From Mesorhizobium sp. YC-39 (GTDB taxonomy: Bacteria; Pseudomonadota; Alphaproteobacteria; Rhizobiales; Rhizobiaceae): DNA of 64,000 nt. The stretch is taken from positions 744,001-808,000 of the forward strand of contig NZ_JAOWPS010000003.1 in the NCBI RefSeq assembly GCF_025753795.1, given 5' to 3'. This document shows, piece after piece, positions 37,245-47,276 of the stretch. A program made the position numbers and the translations under genes. Positions within the stretch are counted from its first letter, which is position 1, and each line of letters begins with the position of its first letter. The notes below the pieces were generated by a model. It searched no databases. It had not been told where the DNA came from and was given only the letters and a program-made list of their open reading frames with translations.

Positions 37245-37609
37245 TTCAATTACTCCAGTATTCTTATGTTCTGTCCGTCTAGTGGCGTACCTTGGGAGGA
37301 ATTCGCGTCGCTCGGACCACCCCGAGATGGGTCGGCAGTGCTGAAGTTTCCAGTCACGAAGTTGTGCCTGAAAACCTCCAGAACGGCGCTTGAAATCCGG
37401 CGAGGAGCTCCTCCGCCACAATCTTTCCATGCAATATCAGATGGCTAGGAGAACATTCCCGGCGCTGACGCCAAAATTTACCAAGCCGGCGTTCACAGCC
37501 TGTTGCACAGTGCGTCAACATAAATCGAACCGAACGGTTCGGTTTCATGTCAAATCATTACCGATGGGGAGGATCTGCGAAGCGCGGATGACTCGGCAGG
37601 GCTTATTGT
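37245..37609. other. Intergenic region between dapB and the DUF680 gene
   Basis: A 365-base gap on the minus strand, downstream of dapB and upstream of DUF680. No gene is supported. It holds the DUF680 promoter and a perfect odd palindrome at 37529-37543 listed separately. Confidence 0.6.
37529..37543. promoter_or_regulatory. Perfect palindrome ACCGAAC-G-GTTCGGT, possible TetR-type site
   Basis: Perfect 7-base arms around a central G, flanked by A- and T-rich sequence. The form is like TetR-family operators, but no TetR gene is adjacent. Confidence 0.5.
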
Positions 37610-38395
37610 TCAGCCAAACCCCAGCACATCGCGCATATCGTATTCACCAGGCCGACGCCCGGCTACCCACAACGCGGCGGCGATGGCGCCGCGCGCGAAC
37701 ATCGAGCGGTCCTGCGCCGCATGCGCGAGCGTCACGATCTCACTTTCGGCGCAGAAGGAGACACTGTGCTCGCCGACAATGCCGCCGCCGCGCAGCACCG
37801 CAAAGCCGATCTCGCCTTGCGGGCGGGCGCCGGTGATACCATCGCGCCTTGTGACTGCGTCCAGTTCGACGCCGCGTCCCCTGGCGGCGGCCTCGCCCAG
37901 CATCAGCGCCGTGCCGGACGGCGCATCGACTTTGTGACGATGGTGCGCCTCCAAGATTTCGATATCGCAGTCGCCGGGGCCAAGTACCCTCGCCGCTTGC
38001 TCGACCAGGCCGACCAGCATGTTGAGGCCGAGCGAATAACTGCCGGCGCGCACGATAGCGATCGTTTTCGACGCAGTTGCGATGGTGGCAAGCGCGGCGG
38101 CGTCGAAGCCGGTCGAGCCGATGACCAGCGCCGGACCGCCACGCGCGGCGCAGCTCTGCGCCAACGCAGCCGAGGCGGCAGGCGTGGTGAAGTCGATAAC
38201 CACATCGGCGGCAGCCAGCGCCTCGTCTCGGCTGACCAGTCCGTCGCCGGCAACATCGGGCCGATGGAAGCAGGCGGCAAGCGTCAGCCGCCGGTCGGCC
38301 TCGACGGCCTCGATCATCTGCCGGCCCATGCGGCCGCGAGCGCCTGCGATGGCGATCCTGATCGGCGGTTGGTACAAGGCAGGCGATCCCGTCAA
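37610..38395 (-). CDS. dapB: 4-hydroxy-tetrahydrodipicolinate reductase
   Basis: A 261-residue DapB, which reduces the dapA product on the lysine and diaminopimelate pathway with NAD(P)H. Seen: [36 protein letters not shown] and the substrate motif [16 protein letters not shown]. The start overlaps the stop of the molybdopterin oxidoreductase gene (ATGA), which is an unexpected partner. It may be a second DapB copy with another substrate; I cannot see whether a canonical dapB exists elsewhere. Confidence 0.9.
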   Translation of the reverse strand: MTGSPALYQPPIRIAIAGARGRMGRQMIEAVEADRRLTLAACFHRPDVAGDGLVSRDEALAAADVVIDFTTPAASAALAQSCAARGGPALVIGSTGFDAAALATIATASKTIAIVRAGSYSLGLNMLVGLVEQAARVLGPGDCDIEILEAHHRHKVDAPSGTALMLGEAAARGRGVELDAVTRRDGITGARPQGEIGFAVLRGGGIVGEHSVSFCAESEIVTLAHAAQDRSMFARGAIAAALWVAGRRPGEYDMRDVLGFG

Positions 38396-40497
38396 AGCGC
38401 CCGCAGCCAGACCTTGTTGTCGTGCACAGCAGCACCACCATAGGGCGCCGGCGCGTCGGCGCCAGTCAACACGTTGATGCCCTCGCCGCGCTCATGGGCG
38501 CTGTTCGGCCAGATGCCTTCTGCCACCACCACGCCGCGCTTGATGCCGTCGAACAGTTTTGCGTGCAACACGATTTCGCCGCGCTGATTGCCGACCTCGA
38601 CGCGGCCGCCCTCGGCGAGCCCGAGGGCGGCCGCGTCGTCCGGATGCAGCAGGAGTTCCGGCCGCCTTTCCCTGGCTTTGGACACCGGCGTCTCGGCAAA
38701 GGTCGAGTTGAGGAAATTGCGGGCCGGCGAGGTCGTCAACCGGAAGGGATGCGCCTCGTCCGCGACTTCGATCAGGTCGACATGATCGGGAAATTCCGGC
38801 AACTGCTCCACAGGCCCGAACAGGCCCATGCTTTTCGGCGGCCGGTTGGGCGCCGCCTGCCCGGTCCAGTTGGCGCGGAAATGGAACTTCCTGTCGGCGT
38901 GGCCGAAACCGGTGATGAAATGCGCGTCCTCGAAATCCGGCTGCAGGTCGACCCATTTGTCTTCCTTCAGACTGTCGAAACTGCCCAGCCCACGCTTACC
39001 CAGGATGATGTCGATATGCTGCTGCTCGGTCAGGCCAAAGCCCGGCATGTCGGCGACGTCGAGGCGCTTGCCCAGCTCCTCGATGACGAAATGGTTGGTG
39101 CGCGGCCCTTCCGGCGGCTCGATCAGCTTCGGCCCCAGCGTGATGTGCTGGTTGCCGCCGCCCTTGTAGATGTCGTCATGCTCCAGGAACATCGTCGCCG
39201 GCAGCACGACATCGGCGAACTTCGCCGTATCGGTCATGAACTGCTCATGCACGCAGGTGAAAAGATCGTCGCGCAGGAAGCCTTGCTTCACCAGCCGCTG
39301 TTCCGGCGCGACATTGGCCGGATTGGTGTTCTGGATCAGCAGCGCCGTCACCGGCGGGCCGCCATAGAGCGCATCCTTTGCGCCGGTCAGCACTGGTCCG
39401 ATGCGCGAATGGTCGAGGTGGCGGATCGACGGATCGCGCATCTTCGTGCCTTCCAGCACCTCCTGGTTAAGCTTGAAGATACCCGAATTGGAATGGAAGG
39501 CGCCGCCGCCCTCATACTGCCAGCAGCCGGTGACCGCCGCGATAGAGGCCGCGGCATGCATGTTGACCGAGCCGTTGCGCTGGCGCGAAAAGCCGTAGCC
39601 CAGGCGGAAATAGGTCTTCTTCGTCGTACCGACGAGGCGGGCAAAGGCTTCGATCTCGGCGACTGAAAGCCCGGTGATCGCGGCTGCCCATTCCGGCGTT
39701 TTTGTCCGCAGATGCGCTTCCAGCCCCTTGGGATCGTCCGTGTACCTTTCCAGATAGGCGCGGTCGGCAAGATCCTCGCGGAACAGCACATGCATCACCG
39801 CGCAGGCCAGCGCGCCATCGGTGCCTGGCTTCAGTACCAGGCCCAGATCGGCCTGCTTCATCGTCGCGTTTTGATAGACGTCGATGACGACGATCTTGGC
39901 GCCGCGTTCCTTGCGCGCCTTGATGGCATGAGTCATGACATTGACTTGAGTGACCACGGCATTGGTGCCCCAGATCACCACGCAGTCGGATTTGCCCATC
40001 TCGCGCGGATCGGGGCCGCGTAGGGCGCCTGCCCCCATCATCCAGCCGGTCCAGGCCAGATTGGTGCAGATCGATCCGAAGAAACCAGAATATCTTTTCG
40101 CATGGCGCAACCGTTCGATGCCGTCGCGCTGCACCAGCCCCATCGTGCCGGCATAGTAGTATGGCCAGACCGTCTCCGAGCCGTACTTCGCCTCGGCGGC
40201 AATCAACTTCTCGGCGACGAGGTCGAGCGCCGCCTCCCAGCTCGATTCCTTCCAGGCGCCGTCGCCCTTGGCTCCGGCCCGCACCAGCGGCTTCAGCAGG
40301 CGGTCGGGGTGATGGATGCGGTCGGCATAGCGGGCGACCTTGGCGCAGATGACGCCTGATGTGTAGCTGTTGGCCTTGGCGCCATGGATGCGGCCGATGC
40401 GCCTTGCATCGAGCAACTCGACTTCGAGCGCGCAGGTCGACGGGCAATCATGCGGACAGGCCGAATGGCCGATCCTGAGCTTGGCATGCTGATTCAT
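38392..40497 (-). CDS. Molybdopterin-dependent oxidoreductase with 4Fe-4S cluster
   Basis: A 701-residue cytoplasmic enzyme of the bis-MGD (DMSO reductase/formate dehydrogenase) family. The N-terminal iron-sulfur motif is [15 protein letters not shown] with the fourth Cys in [13 protein letters not shown]. The cofactor domain contains [38 protein letters not shown] and the C-terminal dinucleotide-binding domain ends at NKVWLRAL. No signal peptide is present. Substrate is unknown. It is the first gene of an overlapping pair with dapB. Confidence 0.9.
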   Translation of the reverse strand: MNQHAKLRIGHSACPHDCPSTCALEVELLDARRIGRIHGAKANSYTSGVICAKVARYADRIHHPDRLLKPLVRAGAKGDGAWKESSWEAALDLVAEKLIAAEAKYGSETVWPYYYAGTMGLVQRDGIERLRHAKRYSGFFGSICTNLAWTGWMMGAGALRGPDPREMGKSDCVVIWGTNAVVTQVNVMTHAIKARKERGAKIVVIDVYQNATMKQADLGLVLKPGTDGALACAVMHVLFREDLADRAYLERYTDDPKGLEAHLRTKTPEWAAAITGLSVAEIEAFARLVGTTKKTYFRLGYGFSRQRNGSVNMHAAASIAAVTGCWQYEGGGAFHSNSGIFKLNQEVLEGTKMRDPSIRHLDHSRIGPVLTGAKDALYGGPPVTALLIQNTNPANVAPEQRLVKQGFLRDDLFTCVHEQFMTDTAKFADVVLPATMFLEHDDIYKGGGNQHITLGPKLIEPPEGPRTNHFVIEELGKRLDVADMPGFGLTEQQHIDIILGKRGLGSFDSLKEDKWVDLQPDFEDAHFITGFGHADRKFHFRANWTGQAAPNRPPKSMGLFGPVEQLPEFPDHVDLIEVADEAHPFRLTTSPARNFLNSTFAETPVSKARERRPELLLHPDDAAALGLAEGGRVEVGNQRGEIVLHAKLFDGIKRGVVVAEGIWPNSAHERGEGINVLTGADAPAPYGGAAVHDNKVWLRAL

Positions 40498-40618
40498 GAT
40501 TCCACGTTTAGCGACTTTGGCAGGGCACGTGTAGGGCCAGTTTTGCTCAACAGTCCGCCTTTGAAGATGAGTTTTCTACCTCACAATCGTGCCACGCCCT
40601 TGCGGGGACAAGGACCTC

Positions 40619-42496
40619 CTACTCCGCCGTGCCTTCCTCGTACTCGGCCGACATCGACAGCCATTTCTCCTCGTGGCCAGCCAGTTGTTGCGCGAGCTGC
40701 GAACGTTCCTTGGCCAGCCGCGTCGCCGTCGACGGATCCTTTTCATAGACCGCCGGATTGGCGAGCTCGTCCTCGATCAGGTCGATGCGCTTGCGGATGC
40801 GGTCCATCAGCGCTTCGGTGGCGCGGATTTCCTTGGCCAGCGGCTCGAAGGCAGCACGGCGCGCTGCCGCATCGCGGCGACGGTCGGCCTTCGAGGCCTT
40901 TTCCGCCTCGCGCTTGCCGCGGCGGTCGCCGGATACGCCTGTCACCAGCGTCTTATAGTCCTCGAGGTCGCCGTCATAGGGATTGACCGCACCGTCCTTG
41001 ACCAGCCACAGGCGGTCTGCGGTCGCCTCAAGCAGATGGCGATCGTGCGAGATCAGGATGACGGCGCCGGGAAACTCGTTCAGCGCATGGATCAGCGATT
41101 CACGGCTGTCGATGTCGAGATGGTTGGTCGGTTCGTCGAGGATGAACAGGTTCGGCCCCTCGAAGGCCGAGAGGCCCATCAAGAGCCGCGCCTTTTCGCC
41201 ACCGGAGAGGTCCTTGGCGGCGGTGTTCATCTTTTCGGTGGTGAGGCCGAACTGGGCGACGCGGCCACGCACCTTCGATTCCGGCGCCTCCGGCATCAAC
41301 CGGCGGACATGCTCATAGGCGTTTTCCTCCGGCCGGAGATCGTCGAGCTGGTGCTGGGCGAAGATCGCCACTTTCAAGCCTGGCGCCACCGTCATGGTGC
41401 CGGTCTCCTGCTTCAGACGGCCCGACAAAAGCTTGGCGAAGGTCGACTTGCCGTTGCCATTGGCGCCGAGCAGCGCGATGCGGTCGTCGGCGTCGATGCG
41501 CAGTGTCATCTTCTTCAGGATCGGCTGACCCTCGGTGTAGCCGACATTGACACCGTTCAGCGCAATGATCGGCGAGGCCACTGTCTTCACCGGCTCGGGA
41601 AAGGAGAACGGCCGCACCGTGTCGTTCACGATCGCGGCGATCGGCTTCATCTTCTCCAGCGCCTTGATGCGCGACTGTGCCTGCCTTGCCTTCGAAGCCT
41701 TGGCGCGGAAGCGCTCGACGAAGGATTCCATATGCTTGCGCGCCGCTTCCTGCTTGACGCGGCCCTTCTCCTGCAACTCGCGCTGCTCGGTGTATTGCCG
41801 CTCGAACTGGTCGTAGCCGCCACGCCAGAAGGTCAGCTTCTTCTGGTCAAGATGGACGATCGAGTTGACGGCGCGGTTGAGCAGATCGCGATCATGCGAG
41901 ATCAGGAGCACGGTATGCGGATATTTCGAGACGTAGTTCTCCAGCCACAGCGTGCCTTCGAGGTCGAGATAGTTGGTCGGCTCGTCGAGCAACAGCAGAT
42001 CCGGCTCGGAAAACAGCACCGCGGCGAGCGCCACACGCATGCGCCAGCCGCCGGAAAAGGACGAGGCCGGGCGACGCTGCGCCGCGTCGTCGAAGCCGAG
42101 GCCAGCAAGGATGGTGGCCGCGCGCGATTCGGCGGAATGCGCGTCGATGTCGGCCAGCCGCATGTGGATGTCGGCGATGCGGTGCGGATCGGTCGCCGTT
42201 TTTTCCTCTTCGAGCAGCGCCGTGCGCTCGACATCGGCCTTGAGCACGATCTCGATCAGCGGCTCTTCGGTGCCCGGCGCTTCCTGCGCGACCTGGCCGA
42301 TGCGGGTGTTCTTCGGCAGGCTGATCGAACCGGTCTCGGACGGAAAATCGCCGGTGATCGCCTTGAACAAAGTCGTCTTGCCGGTGCCGTTGCGGCCGAC
42401 AAGCCCGGCCTTGGTGCCGGCCGGCAAGGTCAGCGAGGCATGGTCGAGAAGCAGGCGTCCGGCCATGCGCAGCGAAAGGTCATTGATGATCAGCAT
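40619..42496 (-). CDS. ABC-F family ATPase
   Basis: A 625-residue soluble protein with two ABC cassettes and no membrane domain. First cassette: GRNGTGKTT, FSGGWRMRVALA, LLLDEPTNYLD. Second: GANGNGKST, LSGGEKARLLMG, FILDEPTNHLD. The linker between them is helical and basic (KQEAARKHMESFVERFRA), as in the ribosome-binding ABC-F proteins; a coiled-coil tail of about 90 residues is at the C-terminus. Close to the Uup/YheS group. ABC-F proteins act at the ribosome in translation or antibiotic protection. Confidence 0.92.
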   Translation of the reverse strand: MLIINDLSLRMAGRLLLDHASLTLPAGTKAGLVGRNGTGKTTLFKAITGDFPSETGSISLPKNTRIGQVAQEAPGTEEPLIEIVLKADVERTALLEEEKTATDPHRIADIHMRLADIDAHSAESRAATILAGLGFDDAAQRRPASSFSGGWRMRVALAAVLFSEPDLLLLDEPTNYLDLEGTLWLENYVSKYPHTVLLISHDRDLLNRAVNSIVHLDQKKLTFWRGGYDQFERQYTEQRELQEKGRVKQEAARKHMESFVERFRAKASKARQAQSRIKALEKMKPIAAIVNDTVRPFSFPEPVKTVASPIIALNGVNVGYTEGQPILKKMTLRIDADDRIALLGANGNGKSTFAKLLSGRLKQETGTMTVAPGLKVAIFAQHQLDDLRPEENAYEHVRRLMPEAPESKVRGRVAQFGLTTEKMNTAAKDLSGGEKARLLMGLSAFEGPNLFILDEPTNHLDIDSRESLIHALNEFPGAVILISHDRHLLEATADRLWLVKDGAVNPYDGDLEDYKTLVTGVSGDRRGKREAEKASKADRRRDAAARRAAFEPLAKEIRATEALMDRIRKRIDLIEDELANPAVYEKDPSTATRLAKERSQLAQQLAGHEEKWLSMSAEYEEGTAE

Positions 42497-42680
42497 GGCC
42501 GCGCTTTCGCACAGGACGTCGGCGCTTCGCAAGGCCTTGCGCGCCGGTTCGGTCGCATAGTGCGTGAAAACGACCGACGCAGACTGTTCGACGCCGTCGG
42601 ATTCCCATCTCCGAAGCTTGTTACCGGTGGAAGGCGGCTGGTCTTCCGCGATCACGCCATGACGCAGGGGCAAGACTCAG

Positions 42681-42932
42681 CTATCTCTGCTGTGCGGCGG
42701 ATCTGATACCCGCCTGGCCGGCGCCATCCATCCCCTCCCAAGCGGCGCCGGCCATCGTTCTCACTGTAGTCACTGTGCCGGTGGCGTCACCGCCGGTTGT
42801 CGACTTGGGCACCGGGTTCTTGTCAACTTGCGGGTTTTGATCGACGGGGGCCTTGGTCGGCGGAATGTTATTGTCGCAAGCCGCGACAGCCAGCGCAGCC
42901 GTCAAAGCCAGCGGGATTGAGAACTTCATCAT
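42681..42932 (-). CDS. Small lipoprotein of unknown function
   Basis: An 83-residue predicted lipoprotein: signal MMKFSIPLALTAALAVAAC with a clear lipobox (AVAAC, Cys at residue 19), then a polar mature chain with repeated (V)DKNP and NP-x-V-D motifs (PVDQNPQVDKNPVPKSTTGG). No enzyme domain. AGGAGG six bases before ATG 42932 supports the start. Function is unknown. Confidence 0.8.
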   Translation of the reverse strand: MMKFSIPLALTAALAVAACDNNIPPTKAPVDQNPQVDKNPVPKSTTGGDATGTVTTVRTMAGAAWEGMDGAGQAGIRSAAQQR

Positions 42933-43037
42933 CGCAACCTCCTCTCGCCCAACCTCTTCCTTTGGGGGCAAACGAGACGGTACCGATTTGGTTGCGTCGC
43001 CTTGTTTGGAGAAACCTGGCCTCGTTTGGAGAAACAG

Positions 43038-43062
43038 GGAACAAAACGCCGCCTCTCCGGTT
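43038..43062 (+). promoter_or_regulatory. Near-match EcfG promoter before a small membrane protein
   Basis: GGAAC (43038-43042) is followed by 16 bases and GGTT (43059-43062), one base from the CGTT consensus. It ends 27 bases before the start of the 56-residue gene. Confidence 0.45.
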
Positions 43063-43089
43063 GGTTCATACCAATGGAGGAGTGCGATC

Positions 43090-43260
43090 ATGATCCGCCT
43101 GCTCATAGCCGGAGCTATCGCCTACGCGGCCTACCGCATCACCAAAAAGGTGATTGACGAGGTGCCCGACGATTTCGATCCGTTCCTGCCGCCGCCGCAG
43201 GATGATCGCGAGGCGCTGCGGCGCCAGTCGGCGGCGATGGGGGTAGAACCCCAGCGATAG
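43090..43260 (+). CDS. Small membrane-anchored protein of unknown function
   Basis: A 56-residue protein with one N-terminal hydrophobic helix (MIRLLIAGAIAYAAYRI) and an acidic, Pro-rich tail (DEVPDDFDPFLPPPQDD). GGAGG eight bases before the ATG is a good ribosome site. No family recognised. A near-match EcfG promoter upstream suggests a stress role. The reading frame also extends upstream but that part overlaps the promoter and the divergent lipoprotein region. Confidence 0.7.
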   Translation: MIRLLIAGAIAYAAYRITKKVIDEVPDDFDPFLPPPQDDREALRRQSAAMGVEPQR

Positions 43261-43402
43261 GAGCGATGCTCGCGCAGCCATAGATTCTCTCCGCCAAGAG
43301 CTTCCTTCGGTGAATGCAAGTCGTGTGCCTCCTACCGAAAAACCGATGGGTTGCTGCAGCGCGCCCATTGAAAGGCTCATTGGCGTCGCTGCATATAGGC
43401 TG

Positions 43403-44206
43403 ATGGCTCAACGCGGCGTGTTATCATTCATCGTTGGAACTGGCGTTGGTTCGCTCGGCGGGCTGATCGGACTTGGCGGTGCCGAGTTTCGCCTGCCGTT
43501 CCTGATCGGCCTGTTTCGCTTCGCCGCGCTTGAAGCGGTGATCTTGAACAAGGCAACCAGTCTTGTTGTCGTCGCAACGGCGCTGCCGTTCCGGGCCGCC
43601 ACGGTGCCGCTAGGCGCTGTTGCGGGACAATGGCCCATCATCGTCAACCTGTTGGCCGGCAGCCTTCTAGGTGCATGGTTCGGGGCAGGATGGGCAACGC
43701 AATTGAAGTCTGAAACGCTCTACAAGGTGATTGCCGGCCTGCTGATGTTGATCGCTGTCGTTCTGGTCTTTGGTCACGATCCGGGCGCGACAGGATCGCC
43801 ACTATTCAATGGCGCGACACTGGTCGTTGCCGGCATCATCGCAGGCTTTGCAATCGGCGTGGTCGCGTCACTCTTGGGCGTGGCTGGCGGCGAATTGTTC
43901 ATTCCGACGCTGGTCCTTCTGTTTGGTGCCGATATCAAGCTGGCGGGCTCACTGTCGCTCGCCGTGAGCCTGCCGACGATGCTGGTAGGCTTCACTCGCT
44001 ACAGCCGAGATCAAAGCTTTTCTGTCATCGGCAGAAACAAGGTGTTTCTGGTTGTCATGGCAGCCGGTTCAATTGTCGGAACATTCATCGGGGGCTTGCT
44101 GCTTGGCATGGCGCCCGAGCAAGTCCTGTTGCCAGCCTTGGCCGCAATCCTGGTCGTTTCGGCATATAAGGTTTGGCGGCACAATAGTTCGCAGATTTCA
44201 AACTGA
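43403..44206 (+). CDS. TauE/SafE family exporter (sulfite exporter-like)
   Basis: A 267-residue membrane protein of the TauE/SafE family with about eight hydrophobic helices in two related halves: GVGSLGGLIGLGGAEFRLPFL, LNKATSLVVVATALPFRAA, and later GVVASLLGVAGGELFIPTLVLL. Family members export organosulfonates, sulfite or similar anions; the substrate here is unknown. The start at 43403 gives a family-like N-terminus; an upstream ATG at 43310 would add 31 residues. Confidence 0.85.
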   Translation: MAQRGVLSFIVGTGVGSLGGLIGLGGAEFRLPFLIGLFRFAALEAVILNKATSLVVVATALPFRAATVPLGAVAGQWPIIVNLLAGSLLGAWFGAGWATQLKSETLYKVIAGLLMLIAVVLVFGHDPGATGSPLFNGATLVVAGIIAGFAIGVVASLLGVAGGELFIPTLVLLFGADIKLAGSLSLAVSLPTMLVGFTRYSRDQSFSVIGRNKVFLVVMAAGSIVGTFIGGLLLGMAPEQVLLPALAAILVVSAYKVWRHNSSQISN

Positions 44207-44260
44207 ACCCGCTACCGCTGAAACCGTTGCGAACAAAGCAGAAACGATGCTTGATGGGCA

Positions 44261-46342
44261 ATGAACCTCGCTGCCCGTGATTCGACCTTCATGCCTGCCT
44301 ATCTTGCCAAGCTGAACGCCGAGCAGCGGCTGGCGGTCGAATATGGCGACGGCATGGTGGCCGGGCCGCTGCTGGTGATTGCCGGCGCCGGTTCCGGCAA
44401 GACCAGCACGCTGGCGCATCGCGTCGCGCATCTGATCGTTAGGGGTGCCGACCCGCGCCGCATCCTTTTGATGACGTTTTCGCGCCGTGCCGCTTCCGAA
44501 ATGGCCAAGCGCGTCGAGCGCATCGCCGGCGAGGTACTGGGCCGCGATGCCGCAGTCATCACCGACGCGCTGAGCTGGGCCGGGACGTTCCACGGCATCG
44601 GCGCCAGGCTGTTGCGCGACTATGCTTTGGAGATCGGCCTTGACCCGGCCTTCACCATCCATGACCGCGAGGATTCAGCCGACCTGATGAACCTTGTCAG
44701 GCACGAACTCGGCTTCTCCAAGACCGAAGCCCGTTTCCCGACAAAGGGCACGTGCCTGGCGATCTATTCGCGCGCCGTCAACGCCCAGGCGCCACTTGGC
44801 GAGATTCTGGGTTCGGTGTTTCCGTGGTGTGCGGGCTGGGCCGATCAGCTGAAGACGCTGTTTGCTCGCTATGTCGAGGCCAAGCAGGCGCAGAACGTGC
44901 TCGATTACGACGATCTGCTGCTCTATTGGGCGCAGATGGCCAGTGAGCCTGAGATCGCAGCACATCTCGGCAGGCGTTTCGATCATGTGCTGGTCGACGA
45001 ATACCAGGACACAAACCGGCTGCAAGCCTCGATCCTGACGGCGCTCAAGCCCGACGGGTCGGGCCTGACGGTGGTCGGCGACGACGCGCAGTCGATCTAT
45101 TCGTTTCGCGCGGCGGAAGTGCGCAACATCCTCGATTTCCCCAAGCAGTTCGCGCGGGCCGCCGAGATCGTCATGCTGGAGCGCAACTACCGCTCCACCG
45201 TGACCATTCTGGCCGCCGCCAACGCGGTCATCGGCGAGGCGTCGGAGCGTTTTACGAAGAACCTGTGGTCGGAGCGCAAATCGGCGGAAAAGCCGAAACT
45301 GGTCAATGTCCGCGACGAGACCGAGCAGGCGAGTTACGTCTGCCAGGCGATCCTGGCCGAACGCGAGGCCGGCACGGCGTTGAAGGCGCAAGCCGTGCTG
45401 TTCCGCGCCTCGCACCACAGCGGGCCGCTGGAGATCGAGCTGACGCGCCGCAACATCCCGTTCGTCAAGTTCGGCGGCCTCAAGTTCCTCGATGCCGCCC
45501 ATGTCAAGGATATGCTGGCCGTGTTGCGCTTCGCTGAGAACCCGCGCGACCGCGTCGCCGGTTTTCGCGTGCTGCAACTTCTGCCCGGCATCGGGCCTTC
45601 GGCGGCCAATGCCATCGTCGAGACGATGGCAACCTCGCTCGACGAAGCAATGGGGCTTGCCCGCTATCGGCCACCACAAAGGGCCGCCGACGACTGGCCG
45701 GGTTTCGTCGCGCTGTTCTCGCAACTTCGGGCCGGGTCGAAGAAATGGCCGGCCGACCTCGAACAGATCAGGCTCTGGTACGAACCGCATCTGGAACGCA
45801 TCCACGAGGATGCAACGATGCGCCGGGCCGACCTTTTGCAGCTCGAACAGATCGCCGCGGGCTATGCCTCGCGCGAGCGCTTCCTCACCGAGCTGACGCT
45901 CGATCCGCCGGACGCGACCAGCGACGAGGCCGGCCAGCCGCATCGCGACGAGGATTATCTGATCCTGTCGACCATTCATTCGGCCAAGGGCCAGGAGTGG
46001 AAGAATGTCTTCGTGCTCAATACCGTCGACGGCTGCATTCCGATCGACCTCGGCGTCGGCTCGAAGGAAGAAATCGACGAGGAGCGTCGCCTGCTCTACG
46101 TGGCGATGACGCGGGCCAAGGACAGCCTGCACCTGGTCATGCCGCAGCGTTTTTTCGTGCATGGCCAGGCGGCGCGCGGCGACCGCCATGTCTTTGCCGC
46201 GCGCAGCCGCTTCATCCCAGCCTCGATCCTCGGCGCCTTCGAGCAGACGGCGTGGGCAAGTGTCCAGGCAAAAGACGATCCGCGCCGCCAGCCGCAGGTT
46301 CGCATCGATCTCGGCGCCCGCATGCGCGGCATGTGGAAGTAG
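44261..46342 (+). CDS. UvrD/Rep-type ATP-dependent DNA helicase
   Basis: A 693-residue superfamily 1 helicase. Motifs in order: AGAGSGKTSTLAHRVAHLI (Walker A), LLMTFSRRAASEM, VDEYQDTNRLQ (Walker B), GDDAQSIYSFRAAEV, ERNYRSTVTIL, LSTIHSAKGQEWKNVFVLN and LLYVAMTRAKDSLHLVMPQ. It unwinds DNA 3' to 5' and probably serves repair or replication restart. It is a second, shorter UvrD-like helicase type, not obviously UvrD itself. It converges on the LysR gene across a hairpin. Confidence 0.93.
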   Translation: MNLAARDSTFMPAYLAKLNAEQRLAVEYGDGMVAGPLLVIAGAGSGKTSTLAHRVAHLIVRGADPRRILLMTFSRRAASEMAKRVERIAGEVLGRDAAVITDALSWAGTFHGIGARLLRDYALEIGLDPAFTIHDREDSADLMNLVRHELGFSKTEARFPTKGTCLAIYSRAVNAQAPLGEILGSVFPWCAGWADQLKTLFARYVEAKQAQNVLDYDDLLLYWAQMASEPEIAAHLGRRFDHVLVDEYQDTNRLQASILTALKPDGSGLTVVGDDAQSIYSFRAAEVRNILDFPKQFARAAEIVMLERNYRSTVTILAAANAVIGEASERFTKNLWSERKSAEKPKLVNVRDETEQASYVCQAILAEREAGTALKAQAVLFRASHHSGPLEIELTRRNIPFVKFGGLKFLDAAHVKDMLAVLRFAENPRDRVAGFRVLQLLPGIGPSAANAIVETMATSLDEAMGLARYRPPQRAADDWPGFVALFSQLRAGSKKWPADLEQIRLWYEPHLERIHEDATMRRADLLQLEQIAAGYASRERFLTELTLDPPDATSDEAGQPHRDEDYLILSTIHSAKGQEWKNVFVLNTVDGCIPIDLGVGSKEEIDEERRLLYVAMTRAKDSLHLVMPQRFFVHGQAARGDRHVFAARSRFIPASILGAFEQTAWASVQAKDDPRRQPQVRIDLGARMRGMWK

Positions 46343-46346
46343 AGGT

Positions 46347-46382
46347 GAGTAGTGAGTAAGATCCGATAACTATTCACTACTC
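46347..46382. terminator. Shared hairpin between convergent helicase and LysR genes
   Basis: Arms GAGTAGTGAGTA (46347-46358) and TATTCACTACTC (46371-46382), 11 of 12 paired. It starts five bases after the helicase stop, and its right arm contains the LysR stop codon. It is one of three hairpins of the (GTAGGCA)-like family placed after stop codons. Confidence 0.65.
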
Positions 46383-47276
46383 CCCTCCCCGATACCGCAA
46401 TGCATCGACCAGCACGGCGAAGGCCGGCGACTGCTGCCTGCGGCTCGGGTAATAGAGATGGCAGCCTGAAAAAGGCGGACACCAGTCGGCGAGCACGTGA
46501 ACAAGCCGCCCTTCCGCGATGTGAGCCCGCACCTGATCCTCGGGCAGGTAGGCCAGACCGAACCCGGCCAGCACCGCGTTCAGCCTGAGCGCAGAGGTGT
46601 TGAAGACTAGCTGCCCTTCCACCCGCACCTTGATCTCGCGCCCGTTCTTCTCGAACTCCCAGGCATAGAGCCCGCCATGGGTCGGTAGCCGCAGATTGAT
46701 GCAGGTGTGCGCTGTCAGGTCCTGCGGCGTCTTTGGTGGCTTGCGCCTGGAGAAATAGGCGGGTGCGCCGACGACCGCCATGCGCATGTCCGGTCCGATG
46801 CGCACGGCGATCATGTCCTTTGCCACCTGCTCGCCAAGACGGACGCCGGCGTCATAGCGCTCGGCGACGATATCGGTGAGGCCGTAGTCGACAATGATCT
46901 CGACCTTGATATCGGGATAGTCAGGCAAAAGTCTCGCCAGAGCAGGCCAGAGCACCGTGTCGGCGGCATGTTCGCCGGCCGTTATGCGGATGGTGCCGGC
47001 AGGCTTGTCGCGCAGCTCGCTCAGCGCGGCGAGCTCCGTCTCGATCTCCTCAAACCGCGGGCCAACGGTTTTAAGCAGGCGCTCGCCGGCTTCAGTCGGC
47101 GAGACGCTGCGTGTGGTGCGGGTCAGCAACCGGAGCCCGAGCCGCTCTTCCAGCCCTCGAACCGTGTGGCTGAGCGCGGACTGCGAAACGCCGAGCTGCG
47201 CTGCCGCCCTGGTGAAACTCCGCTCCTTCGCGACAGCCAGGAAGGCGATGAGATCGTTGACGGTCCGGCGCGGCAT
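46377..47276 (-). CDS. LysR family transcriptional regulator
   Basis: A 299-residue regulator with the LysR helix-turn-helix (LIAFLAVAKERSFTRAAAQL, SQSALSHTVRGLEERLG) and a periplasmic-binding-like effector domain. It is divergent from paoABC, so it probably controls that operon. The recognition region reads TPTEAG-like SVSPTEAGERLL. The effector is unknown. Confidence 0.92.
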   Translation of the reverse strand: MPRRTVNDLIAFLAVAKERSFTRAAAQLGVSQSALSHTVRGLEERLGLRLLTRTTRSVSPTEAGERLLKTVGPRFEEIETELAALSELRDKPAGTIRITAGEHAADTVLWPALARLLPDYPDIKVEIIVDYGLTDIVAERYDAGVRLGEQVAKDMIAVRIGPDMRMAVVGAPAYFSRRKPPKTPQDLTAHTCINLRLPTHGGLYAWEFEKNGREIKVRVEGQLVFNTSALRLNAVLAGFGLAYLPEDQVRAHIAEGRLVHVLADWCPPFSGCHLYYPSRRQQSPAFAVLVDALRYRGGE

